Below, piece after piece: positions 43,940-52,469 of a stretch of DNA of 64,000 nt. The DNA is from Bordetella genomosp. 11. Its GTDB lineage: Bacteria; Pseudomonadota; Gammaproteobacteria; Burkholderiales; Burkholderiaceae_B. The stretch's first letter is position 1. Each line of letters begins with the position of its first letter. The stretch spans positions 186,001 to 250,000 of the forward strand of contig NZ_NEVS01000004.1 of NCBI RefSeq assembly GCF_002261215.1. The letters run 5' to 3'. The notes beneath the pieces are model-generated. The model ran no database searches. It had not been told where the DNA came from and saw only the letters and a list, made by a program, of their open reading frames with translations. A program made the translations under genes and the position numbers.

Positions 43940-44481
43940 CAAATACCGGCGCGCGCCACCGCGCGTGGCGCGCCGGTAAAAGGAAATCCCCCGCAGCATA
44001 ATCGCGGCGCATCGCGTAAAGCAGCAGCAGCGTTTCGCCGCTCCCCCTCGAAACCCGCATGAAATAAGGCTCGGAGCTCTACATGAAGACACAACTCGCC
44101 CAGGGTCGCTTGCAAAAGCTTGCAGACCGACTCCATTCAAAACTTGTTTAGTACCGCATTTAAACCAGCGTGGCGCTGATGTTTATTGATGTAGAAAAAA
44201 TCAGGAAGGGGCGGCTCCGGGGGCATCCGATTGATACTAACGGATGACTTCGCTTCCTGTCGGTTTATGTCGATTGGATAAGCTTGATTTTGGACTGGGC
44301 TACCCATAACATGGGCTGGTCATCCTAACGATGACTACTCAAGTTTCGGTCGGTTCCGCCAACGTCTCGCCCAAGTGGTCGGCAGGCACACCGAACAAAA
44401 AAATAGCCGCCGTGTGTTTGCGCTACGTACCATTCACTGCTGCACTCTTGTTGCATCTGATGATGTCCTATGGGGAAAGCT
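43940..44481. other. 542-bp intergenic region, AT-rich in its second half
   Basis: No supported gene. A GC-rich hairpin lies at 43945-43977. From about 44110 the composition becomes markedly AT-rich for this genome (TTGTTTAG, TTTAAACC, GTTTATTGATG, GAAAAAATC), suggesting a long regulated leader or a strong promoter region for the LuxR-type gene at 44482. A 74-codon frame at 44331 overlaps that gene and is not supported. Confidence 0.55.
43945..43977 (+). terminator. GC-rich hairpin after the GINT1-like gene
   Basis: ACCGGCGCGC...GCCA pairs with TGGCGCGCCGGT, with a two-base bulge, five bases after the stop. There is no T-run on the plus strand, so it may be a 3' stabiliser or Rho-assisted terminator. 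Confidence 0.4.
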
Positions 44482-45261
44482 ATGTCGAAAATGGTCTTGA
44501 TCGAGGCTCATCCACTTTTAAGGCTGGGTCTGCGTCAAATTCTGGGCAAGGTTGAAGGCGTGTGGGAAATCGTCGGTCTGGATCTGGCGAATCTGGACGA
44601 AGCCGCTGAGCAAAACCGCGGTGCCGAACTTCTGATTTTCGGCTTGCCGATCGAAACCGAAACCGGTTGGCAAGCGTTGGCGGATGTGCGTCGGGTGCTC
44701 GCGCCCAAGCGCATCCTCCTGCTGGTGGACAACATGCCGATGCAGGCCCTGTCCCGTCTTCCGGAAGGAAGCATCCATGGATGCCTGATGAAAACGGCAT
44801 CGATCGAGGTGCTGGAAGCCGCCATACGGCTGGTGATGGCGGGAGGGCAATGCTTTCCGAGCGGCCAGATGGCGCAACCGTCGGCCACCGCCGATGCGCC
44901 CGCGGCGGCGACGGTGCAGCATGCGCCTGCCAATACCTCGATGATGATGGCCGGCGACGGCGATCACGCGGCCAGCCAGAAGATGGCAATGCCGATCACG
45001 GCCGGGGCGCAGTTGCTGAAGATCACGCCGCGGCAATACGAAGTCCTGGTTCTGCTGTCGCGCGGCTATCCGATCAAAACGGTCAGCCGCATGCTCAATA
45101 TTTCCGTGGCGACGGCAAAGACCCACGCTTGCACGCTGTACCAGCGGCTGCAGGTGAAAAACAAAGGGGAGGCGGTATACACGGCCTTGCAACGTGGCGC
45201 GACGCTGGATTGGGATTCCAGCGGTGCCAATGGATCCAGTTATGAGCGCAACCGGCTCTAG
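44482..45261 (+). CDS. LuxR-family regulator with pseudo-receiver (first of pair)
   Basis: A 259-residue regulator. The N-terminal half has the receiver layout (VLIEAHPLLRLGLRQIL ... GCLMKTASIEVLEAAIRLVMAGGQCFP) but the acidic pair is reduced to Glu8-Ala9 and the phosphoacceptor position reads LLIFGLP with no Asp, so it cannot be phosphorylated in the usual way. A linker rich in Ala/Pro/Met precedes the NarL-type helix-turn-helix KITPRQYEVLVLLSRGYPIKTVSRMLNISVATAKTH. The start at 44482 has GGGGAAAG upstream. A strong terminator follows, then a paralogous gene. RcsA, which activates colanic acid genes, is likewise a LuxR protein without a phosphorylatable receiver; a similar role here is an inference. 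Confidence 0.88.
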   Translation: MSKMVLIEAHPLLRLGLRQILGKVEGVWEIVGLDLANLDEAAEQNRGAELLIFGLPIETETGWQALADVRRVLAPKRILLLVDNMPMQALSRLPEGSIHGCLMKTASIEVLEAAIRLVMAGGQCFPSGQMAQPSATADAPAAATVQHAPANTSMMMAGDGDHAASQKMAMPITAGAQLLKITPRQYEVLVLLSRGYPIKTVSRMLNISVATAKTHACTLYQRLQVKNKGEAVYTALQRGATLDWDSSGANGSSYERNRL

Positions 45262-45292
45262 CGCGTTAGATCGCGGTTTTTGTCGGACTTCG

Positions 45293-45329
45293 AAGCAAGC
45301 CTTTCGATGAGAGTCGGGGCTTGCTTTTT
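45293..45329 (+). terminator. Rho-independent terminator between the two LuxR genes
   Basis: AAGCAAGCC (45293-45301) pairs perfectly with GGCTTGCTT (45318-45326) and merges into a T-run to 45329. It separates the two regulators into independent units. Confidence 0.88.
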
Positions 45330-45500
45330 GCATTGGGAGCGAGGCCGTTAAGGCCCATGCGTCGGCTGTCATCCGCACGACGGAGATGCACAGGGGCATG
45401 CCCTTGATACGATGGCGCAGGCCGTTCCCGAGCAAGCCACGATCGACCCGATCCGTGCCATGGCTGGGACGCTCAGCACATCGTGAGAGGCTCCCGGCGA

Positions 45501-46178
45501 ATGACTACCGTCCTGATCGAGGAATACGCGATTCTGCGCATCGCCATCCAACACATCCTGGAGACCGCGCGCAGCCCCGAAAGTGTCATGGCCATGGCGC
45601 CGCAGAAGTTGAACGAGTTGTCCTTATCCGCGGTGCGTCCCGTGGAATTGCTGGTCCTGGGAATCGCCGGAGTCACGGATAACGACTTGCACTTGTTATC
45701 GGCATCGATGTCGCTGCTGGCGCCCCGCCACACGCTGGTGCTGCACGATGCGCTCGACCCGCGCTTCATGCTGGAGGCGGCGCGCTCGGGTGTTTGCGGG
45801 CTGCTTCCCAAATCGTCCACCACCGAAGCCATTACGGCCGCCGTGCACCTGGTGCTGGCCGGCGGACAGTGTTTTCCGCGCACGATCGTCGAGGCGACGC
45901 AGACCACGCCGCATTTGCCAGGGCGCGGCCATGCGGCGATACGGATGCTCACGCCCAGGCAGGAAGAGATCCTTCGGCTGCTGGCGAAGGGCCGCACGAT
46001 GCGCGAGATCAGCCGGGAAATCGGCATCTCCGTCGCTACCGTGAAAAGCCACGCGCGCACCCTGTATTGGAAGCTGAACGCCCGCAACCAGGCTGAAGCG
46101 GCCTATATCGCCGTGCAGGAGGGGTTGCTGCGCGACGAGGCGCCGGAGGCGAAAGGCGACGAGCCGTCGCCCGGCTGA
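45501..46178 (+). CDS. LuxR-family regulator with pseudo-receiver (second of pair)
   Basis: A 225-residue paralogue of the gene at 44482. The receiver-like half is VLIEEYAILRIAIQHIL ... ELLVLGIAGVTDNDL ... GLLPKSSTTEAITAAVHLVLAGGQCFP, with no Asp at the acceptor position but the conserved Lys kept. The helix-turn-helix is MLTPRQEEILRLLAKGRTMREISREIGISVATVKSHARTLYWKL. The ATG at 45501 is preferred over a GTG six codons earlier because GAGAGG lies upstream. It converges on the exopolysaccharide operon. Ligand or protein binding, rather than phosphorylation, presumably controls it. Confidence 0.88.
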   Translation: MTTVLIEEYAILRIAIQHILETARSPESVMAMAPQKLNELSLSAVRPVELLVLGIAGVTDNDLHLLSASMSLLAPRHTLVLHDALDPRFMLEAARSGVCGLLPKSSTTEAITAAVHLVLAGGQCFPRTIVEATQTTPHLPGRGHAAIRMLTPRQEEILRLLAKGRTMREISREIGISVATVKSHARTLYWKLNARNQAEAAYIAVQEGLLRDEAPEAKGDEPSPG

Positions 46179-46308
46179 CGTCCGCGGACGTGCGTGGCGA
46201 CCGGTTCCGTGGGGGTGGCGACCGGCATGGCGGCAGGCGCCCTGGCGGGCGCGTGCCCAGGGCGTTCGCGCGCCGGGAAACGTCGTGCCGCGCGTGGCCG
46301 CGGGAAGC

Positions 46309-47559
46309 CTATTGGGCCTTGCGGACCGTCGCCCGTCCGGGTTCGCGTAGCGCGATCAATTCGCGCTCCAGGCGCTCCAGCACGGTGTCGGTATGCAAGT
46401 GGGCGCGCGCGTAGCGCAGCGCCGCGTCGCCCAGCACCGCGCGCTGCGCGGGCGAGGCCGCCAGGCGCAGCATCGCGCGGGCCATGGCGCCAGGGCTCTC
46501 CGGCCGGACGACGATGCCGCATTGGGCGACGACCTGGGCCAGCTCGGTACCTGGCGCGGCGCCGCAGATAACCGGCTTGCCGCTGGCCAGCATGCCGGTC
46601 AGCTTGGACGGCATGACGAGATCCGCCGCGCCCGCGCGCTGCGGCAGCAGATGCAGATCGGCGGTCGCCAGCAGGGCGGGCAGGTGTTCTGCCGGCTGCA
46701 GCGGCAGGAAATGAACCTGTGGCAGGTCGGCGCAGCGCAACCGCAGTTCCTCGCGCTGGTGGCCTTCGCCGCAGAAAATGAAGTGGATGCCGGTGCGCCG
46801 GCGCAGGATTCGGGCCACGCCGGACAGGGTTTCCAGGCCCTGCTTGCCGCCCATGTTGCCGGAGTAAACGGCGACGATGGCGTCCGCCGGGATGCCCAGC
46901 TGGCCACGGTAGTCCACCGCGGCGCCGCCGGCACGCGCGGCATCCACGTCTATCCAGTTCGGAAACAGTACGAGGCGATCGTCGCCGATGCCTTTCTGGC
47001 GCGCCAGCGCCAGCATGCGGGTCGAAATGGTGGAGATCCGGTCGAAGCGCCGCATCAGCCAGCGTTCGATGCCGCCGACCAGGCGCTTCAGCCGGTCTCC
47101 CTTGAGCAGGCCCAGTTCGAAGGCTGCATCGACTTCGTAGTCCTGGATGTGCAGCCATGCGCGCGCGCCGCACAGGCGCGCGGCGGCCACGGCCGCGGGC
47201 GCGCAGAAAAGAGGCGGCTCGACGACCACGATGACGTCGGGGCGGCGCAGCGCGCAGGCCAGCAGCAGGGGCAGGCTGGACAGGGCGAAGGTCGCCAGGT
47301 GCAGCAGGCGCTTGGCGCCGCCCGGCTTGGGCGGAACCCAAAGCGGCGCGCGCAGGACCTTGACGCCCTGCCACGCCTGGGCGGCGTAGCGGCCGGCGCG
47401 GTAGCCGGGTTGTACGCGCCATTGCGGGTAGTACGGCGGAGCGGTGATCGCGGTGACCCGGTGGCCGCGAGCGGCCAGCCAGGCGGCCATTTCGCCGGTG
47501 TATTTGCCGGTACCGGTAAGCTCCGGCGCGAAGTTGATGCCGTAGACGAGTATCTTCAT
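46309..47559 (-). CDS. wcaI: WcaI-like glycosyltransferase (family 4 fold)
   Basis: A 416-residue cytoplasmic glycosyltransferase: MKILVYGINFAPELTGTGKYTGEMAAWLAARGHRVTAITAPPYYPQWRV is the characteristic start of colanic acid WcaI proteins, and VYSGNMGGKQGLETL, IFCGEGHQREEL and MPSKLTGMLASGKPVI form the GT-B donor domain. It would add a sugar to the lipid-linked repeat unit. It is the last gene of the long minus-strand operon and its start overlaps the stop of the acetyltransferase gene (ATGA). Confidence 0.9.
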   Translation of the reverse strand: MKILVYGINFAPELTGTGKYTGEMAAWLAARGHRVTAITAPPYYPQWRVQPGYRAGRYAAQAWQGVKVLRAPLWVPPKPGGAKRLLHLATFALSSLPLLLACALRRPDVIVVVEPPLFCAPAAVAAARLCGARAWLHIQDYEVDAAFELGLLKGDRLKRLVGGIERWLMRRFDRISTISTRMLALARQKGIGDDRLVLFPNWIDVDAARAGGAAVDYRGQLGIPADAIVAVYSGNMGGKQGLETLSGVARILRRRTGIHFIFCGEGHQREELRLRCADLPQVHFLPLQPAEHLPALLATADLHLLPQRAGAADLVMPSKLTGMLASGKPVICGAAPGTELAQVVAQCGIVVRPESPGAMARAMLRLAASPAQRAVLGDAALRYARAHLHTDTVLERLERELIALREPGRATVRKAQ

Positions 47560-48116
47560 GGAAGCGTCCGCACGCGTGGGCGTACCGGACGGCAGGGCGT
47601 CCCATGGCAGACCATACCGGACGGCATATCCTTGAAGACGGAGCTTCGCGCCCCGATGACGGCGTTCTGGTGGATCGTGACGCCCGGGGCGATGAAGACA
47701 TCGGTGGCGATCCAGGCACCGTCCTCGATCACGATGGGCTTGCCGCGGATCGGAAATTCGGGCAGCGCGGCGTCGTGGTCGCCGGCGCATAGATAACCGC
47801 GCTGCGAGACGACCGCATGATTGCCGATGTCGATGTCGGCCAGGCTGTACAGGACGACATCGTCGCCGATCCAGGAGTAATCGCCGATGCGGACCTTCCA
47901 TGGATAGGTGATTTTCGCGCTGGCGCGGACCAGCACCTTCTGTCCGATACGGGCTCCGAACAGCCGCAGCAGGAAACGCCGAAAGCCGTAGGCGAACTGG
48001 GGCGAATAGCGGAATGCGGTGCTTTGCACCATCCACCACAGCTGCACGTACAAGGCGTTCCGGCCGCGAAAGCCGGTGGGCATCTGGAAAAGATTGAGTC
48101 TTTGGAAAGTGTCCAT
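47556..48116 (-). CDS. wcaF: WcaF-like left-handed beta-helix acetyltransferase
   Basis: A 186-residue O-acetyltransferase of the hexapeptide-repeat family: KITYPWKVRIGDYSWIGDDVVLYSLADIDIGNHAVVSQRGYLCAGDHD, then KPIVIEDGAWIATDVFIAPGVTIHQNAVIGARSSVFKDMPSGMVCHGTPCRPV. The N-terminus (NALYVQLWWMVQSTAFRYSPQFAYGFRRFLLRLFGARIG) matches colanic acid acetyltransferase WcaF. The ATG at 48116 is chosen over an upstream TTG. It modifies a sugar of the repeat unit with acetate. Confidence 0.92.
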   Translation of the reverse strand: MDTFQRLNLFQMPTGFRGRNALYVQLWWMVQSTAFRYSPQFAYGFRRFLLRLFGARIGQKVLVRASAKITYPWKVRIGDYSWIGDDVVLYSLADIDIGNHAVVSQRGYLCAGDHDAALPEFPIRGKPIVIEDGAWIATDVFIAPGVTIHQNAVIGARSSVFKDMPSGMVCHGTPCRPVRPRVRTLP

Positions 48117-48133
48117 GGCGCCGGCTCCACGGG

Positions 48134-49027
48134 TCAATGTGTGCCGCCACGCACGGGATCGGCGTTGGCGTCGGCGGCGGGAGAGGCAGCCGCCATCGCC
48201 GCGCGCAGCTCGCGCGCCTTGATGCCGATCTGCCAGTAATACATGGATCGCGCCACGGCGTAGTCCAGTCCGGTCTTGCCGTCCAGGAACCCCAGGCGCA
48301 CGATGTAGCAGTGCACGAAGGCCGCCGCGGCCTTGAAGGGCATGGCGGCGAAGATGCGCTTCATGGCGGAACGCAGGCCGATATTGGCCTCGCGCGGATC
48401 GTTCAGCAGCCCCTTGACGCGCAGGCTGGCCTCCCAGTCGGAGTATTTGTTGTGCTTGTCGAAGTAGTGGAACAAGCCGTCGTGGTCATGGTGCGCCATG
48501 CGGTGCTTGAGCAGGAACACCGGCCCGGTGACCTGCGGCTGGTAGTGACCCTCGACTTCCCACATATTGGCGACGTCCAGGTCGTTGTAGTCCAGGAAGC
48601 GCGAGCGTGCGCGCGGCAGCAGCACCAGCTTGTACACGCGATGGCCGTGGCGCAGCAGCTTGCCGCAGAAAACGTAGTCGAAGCCGACGAAGGCGCCGCC
48701 CGCGCCCTGGGCGAAGCGCGGCAGGCAGTCGTTGATTTCGCGTGCCAGCGCCGGGCTCATGACTTCGTCGGCGTCCACGTAGAGCACCACGTCGTGGGAG
48801 AAGGGCAGGTTGTCCAGGCACCATTGCTTCTTCTTCGGATACCGCCGGTTCCATTCGAACTGCACCACGCGCGCGCCCAGGGCGGTGGCCATCTCGACGG
48901 TCCGGTCGGTACTGTGCGAATCGACGACGAAGACTTCGTCGAAATCGCTCAGTGCCCGCAGGCATTTTTCGATGTTCCGTTCCTCGTTCTTGGTCATGAC
49001 GATCACGGATACTGGTACACGGGTCAT
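48134..49027 (-). CDS. Glycosyltransferase family 2 (WaaE/KdtX-like)
   Basis: A 297-residue GT-A enzyme: VSVIVMTKNEERNIEKCLRALSDFDEVFVVDSHSTDRTVEMA with nucleotide-binding and DSHSTD motifs, then VLYVDADEVMSP as the DXD metal site. The C-terminal part (WEASLRVKGLL, YIVRLGFLDGKTGLDYAVARSMYYWQIGIKARE) is typical of lipopolysaccharide beta-1,4-glucosyltransferase-like GT2 proteins. Acceptor and sugar are unknown. It overlaps the GT4 gene upstream by four bases. Confidence 0.9.
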   Translation of the reverse strand: MTRVPVSVIVMTKNEERNIEKCLRALSDFDEVFVVDSHSTDRTVEMATALGARVVQFEWNRRYPKKKQWCLDNLPFSHDVVLYVDADEVMSPALAREINDCLPRFAQGAGGAFVGFDYVFCGKLLRHGHRVYKLVLLPRARSRFLDYNDLDVANMWEVEGHYQPQVTGPVFLLKHRMAHHDHDGLFHYFDKHNKYSDWEASLRVKGLLNDPREANIGLRSAMKRIFAAMPFKAAAAFVHCYIVRLGFLDGKTGLDYAVARSMYYWQIGIKARELRAAMAAASPAADANADPVRGGTH

Positions 49028-50178
49028 GTGCGCGCTCCTACGCGGTCCAGGGCCTGCTTGCGCAGCAGGGGCTGGAAGAGGTCGGCCACATTGCGGCAGT
49101 GGCGTTCCAGGGAAAAGTCCGCGGCCCGCTGGGGACCGAGGTCGGAAAGATGCTCACGGCGCGAGCCGTCGTCGGCCAGCGACTGGATGGCGCGCGCCAC
49201 GGCGGCCGCGTCGCCGACGGGGACGAGTTCGCCGAACTTGCCGTCCTCCAGGATTTCGGCGGGTCCCGACGGGCAGTCGGTCGCGACCACGGGTATGCCC
49301 AGGCACAGGGCTTCCACCAGCACGATGCCGAAGCTTTCGCGCTCCGAGACCGAAAGGAAGATATCCGCGCTGGCCAGCATGGGGAAAGGATTGTCGACGT
49401 GGCCGACCAGGCGCACCGGACTGCCGGGCTGCCGCGCGGCGATCTGTGCCTCGAATTCGCCGCGCTGGGGCCCTTCGCCGATGATGGTGAAGACGATGCC
49501 CGGATCGTTGAGCAGGCAGGCCGCGTCGATCAGCGTCTGGAATCCCTTGTTGCGGACCAGGCGGCCCACCGACACGACGTGCAGCTTGCCGTCGCGCGGC
49601 AGCGTCTGGCCGGGCGCGCGGGCCTGTGCGCGCACTTCGTCGAGGGGGATGCCGTTGTAGATGTGCCGGCATTTGTCGCGCAGCGAGGGGACCATGGCGA
49701 TCAGGTCGCGCGCGACGCCCCGCGAGACACCCACCACGTCGTCATGGGCTCCGTAGCAGCTGCGCAAGAGCGCGCGCTTCAGTCCCCCCAGGCTGGTGGA
49801 GCGGTAGTGCGCGGACGGGCTGTTGTGCTCGAAGGCGACCGTGCGGAAGCTGCCGGACATCAGCGTGCGCGCGGCGGCGACCAGGATGTTGCAGATCAGG
49901 CCATGCGAACAGACGACCGCGGGCCGTTCGCGGCGGATGGTGGCGATCAGCCGCGCCAGGCTCCAGGGCGCGGAAATCTGCATGGCCCGGTTGCCGAGCT
50001 TGCGGGCGATGCCGCGCGTGACGTTGGCCTTGCTGGGACTGAACTCGTGCTCGATCTCCCGCATGCAGAACAGCGATGTGGTGAAACCGTGCTTGGGCAG
50101 GTCTTCCAGCATGAAGTAGACGCATCGGCCGACGCCACCGCGATGCAGGTCCGGAACGACGAAGAGAATATCAACCAT
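49024..50178 (-). CDS. Glycosyltransferase family 4
   Basis: A 384-residue GT-B enzyme: MVDILFVVPDLHRGGVGRCVYFM acceptor domain with the glycine-rich loop, VVSVGRLVRNKGFQTLIDAACLL donor-domain start, GEGPQRGEFEAQI, and the EX7E motif in SVSERESFGIVLVEALCLGIPVVATD. A retaining transferase adding a residue to the repeat unit. It overlaps the polymerase gene upstream by eight bases. Confidence 0.92.
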   Translation of the reverse strand: MVDILFVVPDLHRGGVGRCVYFMLEDLPKHGFTTSLFCMREIEHEFSPSKANVTRGIARKLGNRAMQISAPWSLARLIATIRRERPAVVCSHGLICNILVAAARTLMSGSFRTVAFEHNSPSAHYRSTSLGGLKRALLRSCYGAHDDVVGVSRGVARDLIAMVPSLRDKCRHIYNGIPLDEVRAQARAPGQTLPRDGKLHVVSVGRLVRNKGFQTLIDAACLLNDPGIVFTIIGEGPQRGEFEAQIAARQPGSPVRLVGHVDNPFPMLASADIFLSVSERESFGIVLVEALCLGIPVVATDCPSGPAEILEDGKFGELVPVGDAAAVARAIQSLADDGSRREHLSDLGPQRAADFSLERHCRNVADLFQPLLRKQALDRVGART

Positions 50179-51529
50179 GGTGCGGCAACCTCGGGTAGGC
50201 AGTTTTTCCAGGCGCTTGCCCCGGAATGATCGGGCGCGGGGTGCGTTGACGCGGTCCCGCGGGCGGAACAGGCCCGGCCGGCGCGACGGGCCGCGCGGCC
50301 GCCACCTCGTAGGGCGACAGTGCCGGACGGTAGTTGCGCAACAAGGACAGGCAGTAGGTCAGGAGAAAACCCGTCAGGGCGGTCTTGGGCGCGTAGGCCA
50401 GTCCGCCGGAAAGGGAGTCGATGAAGATGTATATCGGAACGCAGGCGATCAGGTAGCGCCGATGCATGTCCAGCCCGGCGTTGCCGTTGCGCCGCCCCAG
50501 CGAGAGCAGCATCAGGAGCAGCGGCGGCCCCATGATGGCGAAGGTGCCCACCAGCCCGAACTTCATCAGGTAGAAGGCCCAGGAGTTATGCGCGAACGTG
50601 CCCAGCTCGAACCCGTCTTCGCCCATGACCCAGTACCGGTAGCCGGCCCCGTGGCCGAACAGGGGCTCTTCGCGGAACTGATCCATCTGCCCCTCGTATT
50701 CCTGTACGCGGGCCCCGTAGCTGGAGTCGTCGTCCAGGGCCTCGACCGTCAGTACCCGGCTCGCCAGCACATCGAGATAGCCGATGGCGTAGAACACCAG
50801 CAATCCGGCGACGATGGCGGGCGCGAAGATCACGGTGACCCGCCGCAATGCGCCGACCTTGCCGCCGAGCGCCACGGCGATGCCCACCGTGACGGCAAGC
50901 TGCAGGTACTGGCTGCGATTCAGCGAAAACACCAGCGCCATGAACATGAACATGATCAGGAAATACGCGGTGCGCGATTTCAGGCCGAGCACTTCCCGGA
51001 AGTAAAGAATGGACGTGATGGACATGGGCAGGGCCCAGATGCCCAGGTTGACGTCGCGTACCGGATCCACGGTGCTGAACCCTAGCGCTACCTTGATGAT
51101 CATCAGGGCCGATACGGTCAGGCCGGCGGCCACGATGGTCCATTGCAGCTTGCGATAGGCTTCCGGGCCGTCGATATCCCGATAGCAGAGATAAGGGGTT
51201 ATCAGGAAATAGACGACGATGCGCATGTCGCGCAACATATCGCCGACCTCGATGCCCGGCGGCGGCGGTGCCATGTAGATCAGGTAGGCCCAGGCCAGCA
51301 GGTTCAGCCCCATCAGCAGCGTGATGGGCGCGGAAGGCAGCTGATAGGCGTCCGGATCGGCCAGCCTGACGAACTTGACGGCAAGGATGGCCAGGAAGAT
51401 CAGATCGAAGAGCGACAGCTTGAAGCCGCCTACGGCGATGACCAGCGACTCGTTGCTCAGCGCAAGTGCGCTGAACACGAAGGCGCACAGCAGGGGGACG
51501 GTCGAATAGTGATTCTGGACGTGACGCAT
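50171..51529 (-). CDS. O-antigen polymerase/ligase-like membrane protein (Wzy candidate)
   Basis: A 452-residue membrane protein with about eleven hydrophobic spans and a large extracytoplasmic loop before EEPLFGHGAGYRYWVMGEDGFELGTFAHNSWAFYLMKFGLVG, the Wzy_C-like signature (GxGxG...HNxxL). The C-terminal 45 residues are Pro/Arg-rich and cytoplasmic. In a cluster that has a Wzx flippase and Wza/Wzc, it is the likely repeat-unit polymerase. Length and loop fit Wzy; a ligase is less likely because no lipid A context is present. Confidence 0.82.
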   Translation of the reverse strand: MRHVQNHYSTVPLLCAFVFSALALSNESLVIAVGGFKLSLFDLIFLAILAVKFVRLADPDAYQLPSAPITLLMGLNLLAWAYLIYMAPPPPGIEVGDMLRDMRIVVYFLITPYLCYRDIDGPEAYRKLQWTIVAAGLTVSALMIIKVALGFSTVDPVRDVNLGIWALPMSITSILYFREVLGLKSRTAYFLIMFMFMALVFSLNRSQYLQLAVTVGIAVALGGKVGALRRVTVIFAPAIVAGLLVFYAIGYLDVLASRVLTVEALDDDSSYGARVQEYEGQMDQFREEPLFGHGAGYRYWVMGEDGFELGTFAHNSWAFYLMKFGLVGTFAIMGPPLLLMLLSLGRRNGNAGLDMHRRYLIACVPIYIFIDSLSGGLAYAPKTALTGFLLTYCLSLLRNYRPALSPYEVAAARPVAPAGPVPPAGPRQRTPRPIIPGQAPGKTAYPRLPHHG

Positions 51530-51538
51530 GGCGGCCTC

Positions 51539-52444
51539 TTAGTGAGCATTCCAGTCGTCGCGACCGGCTACCTTGTGCAGCAGCTTGTCGAACAGATAAT
51601 CCAGATCGCCCTGGCGCGCATGCGCCGCGACCTTGGCCGCCCGGCACGACAGGCCGAATAGCGGACCCAGGCCGTTTTCGGTGGCGCGGATGTCGCCGAC
51701 GATCTGCTCGCGCTCGCGCTCCAGGACATCCTGCAGCAGGGCGGTCTTGGTTTCCTCGTGCGCCGTATAGACGCCCATGGCCGTGGGGACGATGACGTTG
51801 GGTCCGTCATGCAGCAGGCGGCTCCACAGCTCCAGATCCATGCAATAGCGCATTTCCTCTTTCAGCAGGCCGTGGTGCTCCAGGCTGTCGCGGCGGAACA
51901 GCGCGACCTGGTTGGGGATGGACGCGCGTATGACGGTCAGCTTGGCGCGCGTCAGGGGAATGTAGTAGACCTGGCGGAAGATGCGGTTGTCGGCATCGGC
52001 GATGTAGAGGTGGCCGTTGACGATGGGCGGACGACGCTTGGCGGCAGCCCGGCCCAGCTTGACCAGCGCGCCGGCGCAGTACAGGTCGTCGGAGTTCTGC
52101 CAGCCGACGTAATCGCCGGTTGCCATGGCGAAGCCTTTGTTGATGGCATGCGATTGTCCGCGGTCCTTCTTGCTCTCCCAATAGGCCAGGTGCGATTCGT
52201 ACTTGCGGATGATGTCCACGCTGCCGTCGGTCGAGCCGCCGTCCATGATGATGTATTCCAGCCGCGGGTAGCCCTGGTTCAGCACGGACAGGATGGTGCG
52301 TTCCAGAAAGCGGGCCTGGTTGTACGACGGCGTGACGATGGTGATCTTCGGCAGGCTGTCGGCGTCCGCCGGCGGCGGGGGCACCTGCAGGCGGCTGACG
52401 AAGTCAACCAGGTCACGGGTGGCTTTCAAATGGCGCTTGCGCAT
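51539..52444 (-). CDS. Glycosyltransferase family 2
   Basis: A GT-A enzyme of about 301 residues: KITIVTPSYNQARFLERTILSVLNQGYPRLEYIIMDGGSTDGSVDII donor site, then WESKKDRGQSHAINKGFAMATGDYVGWQNSDD with the DD metal site. The start at 52444 (MRKRHLKA) has TGAGG seven bases upstream; an ATG five codons earlier (52459) lacks a ribosome-binding site. Likely one of four sugar transferases assembling the repeat. Confidence 0.9.
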   Translation of the reverse strand: MRKRHLKATRDLVDFVSRLQVPPPPADADSLPKITIVTPSYNQARFLERTILSVLNQGYPRLEYIIMDGGSTDGSVDIIRKYESHLAYWESKKDRGQSHAINKGFAMATGDYVGWQNSDDLYCAGALVKLGRAAAKRRPPIVNGHLYIADADNRIFRQVYYIPLTRAKLTVIRASIPNQVALFRRDSLEHHGLLKEEMRYCMDLELWSRLLHDGPNVIVPTAMGVYTAHEETKTALLQDVLEREREQIVGDIRATENGLGPLFGLSCRAAKVAAHARQGDLDYLFDKLLHKVAGRDDWNAH

Positions 52445-52469
52445 CAAAGACCTCAGCATGGGCGTGAAA

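Noticed and set aside
44331..44555. Short plus-strand frame before the first LuxR gene
   Set aside because: It overlaps the regulator start in another frame, has no ribosome-binding site and no domain.
46190..46230. Two nearby copies of GTGGCGACCGG
   Set aside because: Short repeat in a GC-rich convergent spacer; no periodicity or further copies, so not treated as a repeat family.
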